The notes under the pieces were generated by a model. That model ran no database searches. It was not told where the DNA came from and worked only from the letters and a program-made list of their open reading frames with translations. Below are positions 5,293-5,643 of a DNA stretch of 5,643 nucleotides, piece by piece; position 1 is the first letter of the stretch; every line of letters starts with the position of its first letter. The stretch spans positions 1 through 5,643 of the forward strand of contig JAJAZI010000305.1 of NCBI GenBank assembly GCA_026785785.1. Reading direction: 5' to 3'. This DNA comes from Microbacteriaceae bacterium. GTDB lineage: Bacteria > Actinomycetota > Actinomycetes > Actinomycetales > Microbacteriaceae. The position numbers were made by a program, and so were the translations under genes.

Positions 5293-5322
5293 GGCGCTGT
5301 GCCTCGCTTACTGCGCAGCGCC
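5293..5322 (-). terminator. Terminator hairpin of the HNH gene
   Basis: GGCGCTGTGC (5293-5302) pairs with GCGCAGCGCC (5313-5322), a 10-bp stem with one G-T wobble and a 10-nt loop. It begins 7 nt past the HNH stop codon. No T-run follows, which is common in high-GC actinobacteria. Confidence 0.6.
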
Positions 5323-5329
5323 GCGGGCC

Positions 5330-5643
5330 TCAGAACGGTGGTGGTTCGTCGTCGTTGTCGTCGTTGTCGCGCTTGTCGCGCGCTGTCAGATCGAGGGTGC
5401 GGTGGTGGTTGTCGTTCACTCCGGCCTGGATGATGACGGCGGGTTCGGTGATGTGTGTGCGTCCGGTGGGTGAGGTCCATTCCAGTGCCCCGGTGCCGTC
5501 GGCTGTGTGGGCGACGGTCCAGTCGGTTTCGTCTTTGACGGTGTGGTGTTTCGGGCATAAATGGGCAAGGTTGTAGTGCGCGGTCGGGTGCTGGTGTTGC
5601 CATTGCAGGGTGTGGTCGATGTCGCACAGTTCCGCTTGGCGGC
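5330..5643 (-). CDS. HNH endonuclease-domain protein, DUF222/13E12 type (3' part)
   Basis: Only the last 103 codons are in the window; the N-terminal DUF222 part lies beyond the edge. The visible part begins RQAELCDIDHTLQW and continues NLAHLCPKHHTVKD, which is the HNH nuclease core: CDIDH (6-10), Asn24 and the C-P-K-H-H group (29-33), with cysteines placed to bind a structural metal. WTVAH and a Trp-containing strand follow, as usual in this family. Such proteins are numerous in actinobacterial genomes and resemble the M. tuberculosis 13E12 repeat proteins; their cellular role is unknown, and a mobile-element or DNA-processing role is inference. The tail is charged (DKRDNDDNDDEPPPF) and made of a 9-bp tandem repeat. 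One leucine uses TTA (5560-5558), a very rare codon in high-GC actinobacteria. The core motif residues in view look intact. Confidence 0.9.
   Translation of the reverse strand, partial: RQAELCDIDHTLQWQHQHPTAHYNLAHLCPKHHTVKDETDWTVAHTADGTGALEWTSPTGRTHITEPAVIIQAGVNDNHHRTLDLTARDKRDNDDNDDEPPPF
5349..5375 (-). repeat. 9-bp tandem repeat in the C-terminal tail of the HNH protein
   Basis: TCGTCGTTG occurs twice exactly (5349-5357, 5358-5366), with a diverged third unit (5367-5375). It encodes the charged triplets of the R-D-N-D-D-N-D-D tail. The period keeps frame. Confidence 0.8.

Noticed and set aside
5117..5329. tRNA or other RNA gene between valS and the HNH gene
   Set aside because: No cloverleaf, TTCRA-type T-loop or acceptor pairing could be found; the region is explained by the terminator and the REP-like palindrome.
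5079..5627. Minus-strand open frame of 182 residues overlapping the HNH gene and the intergenic region
   Set aside because: It is Arg/His/Pro-rich and lies in a different frame from the clear HNH motifs.
5330..5643. HNH gene as part of an anti-phage or mobile system
   Set aside because: Only the 3' end is visible, the family is very common in actinobacteria, and no partner gene is present in the window.

Overview
The window reads as a stretch of high-GC actinobacterial chromosome, most likely from the Microbacteriaceae. That assignment is inference. It rests on strong G/C bias at third codon positions, the C-terminus of a DUF222/13E12-type HNH protein, a ValS of the archaeal-like type without a C-terminal coiled-coil arm, and a REP-like palindrome family (GGTTGAG...GTCG-A/T-AACC) that I associate with this family. 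Every gene I can support lies on the minus strand, so gene order runs from high to low coordinates.

Layout in transcription order. (1) 5643-5330: the last 103 codons of an HNH endonuclease-domain protein, cut by the window edge and followed 7 nt later by a strong G+C hairpin that probably ends its transcript. (2) 5329-5038: a 292-bp intergenic region holding that terminator, a 35-bp REP-like palindrome, a possible -10 box and a leader stem-loop. (3) 5037-2392: valS, valyl-tRNA synthetase, with a GTG start. (4) 2392-1715: a lipoprotein of unknown function whose ATG overlaps the valS stop by one base (TGATG). (5) 1682-1434: an 82-residue protein of unknown function with its own Shine-Dalgarno, then an imperfect hairpin. 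(6) 1306-50: a GT-B family 4 glycosyltransferase. (7) 53-1: the start of whatever follows it, introduced by a very strong Shine-Dalgarno but with an 11-codon reading frame, so the true start or frame is ambiguous.

valS, the lipoprotein and the 82-residue protein are probably one transcript: overlap, then a 32-bp gap. The glycosyltransferase begins after a 127-bp gap and heads a second set of tightly overlapping genes that leaves the window. I see no functional link between the two groups.

The most notable structure is the density of short in-frame tandem repeats: 21 bp in valS, 18 bp in the lipoprotein signal peptide, 15 bp in each of its two linkers, 11 bp just before the 82-residue gene, and 9 bp in the tail of the HNH protein. 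The 21-bp valS repeat contains a short member of the same palindrome family found upstream of valS, which suggests a repeat element settled inside an essential tRNA synthetase gene and was then duplicated. I found no phage, CRISPR, transposase, RNA gene or obviously new multi-gene system.
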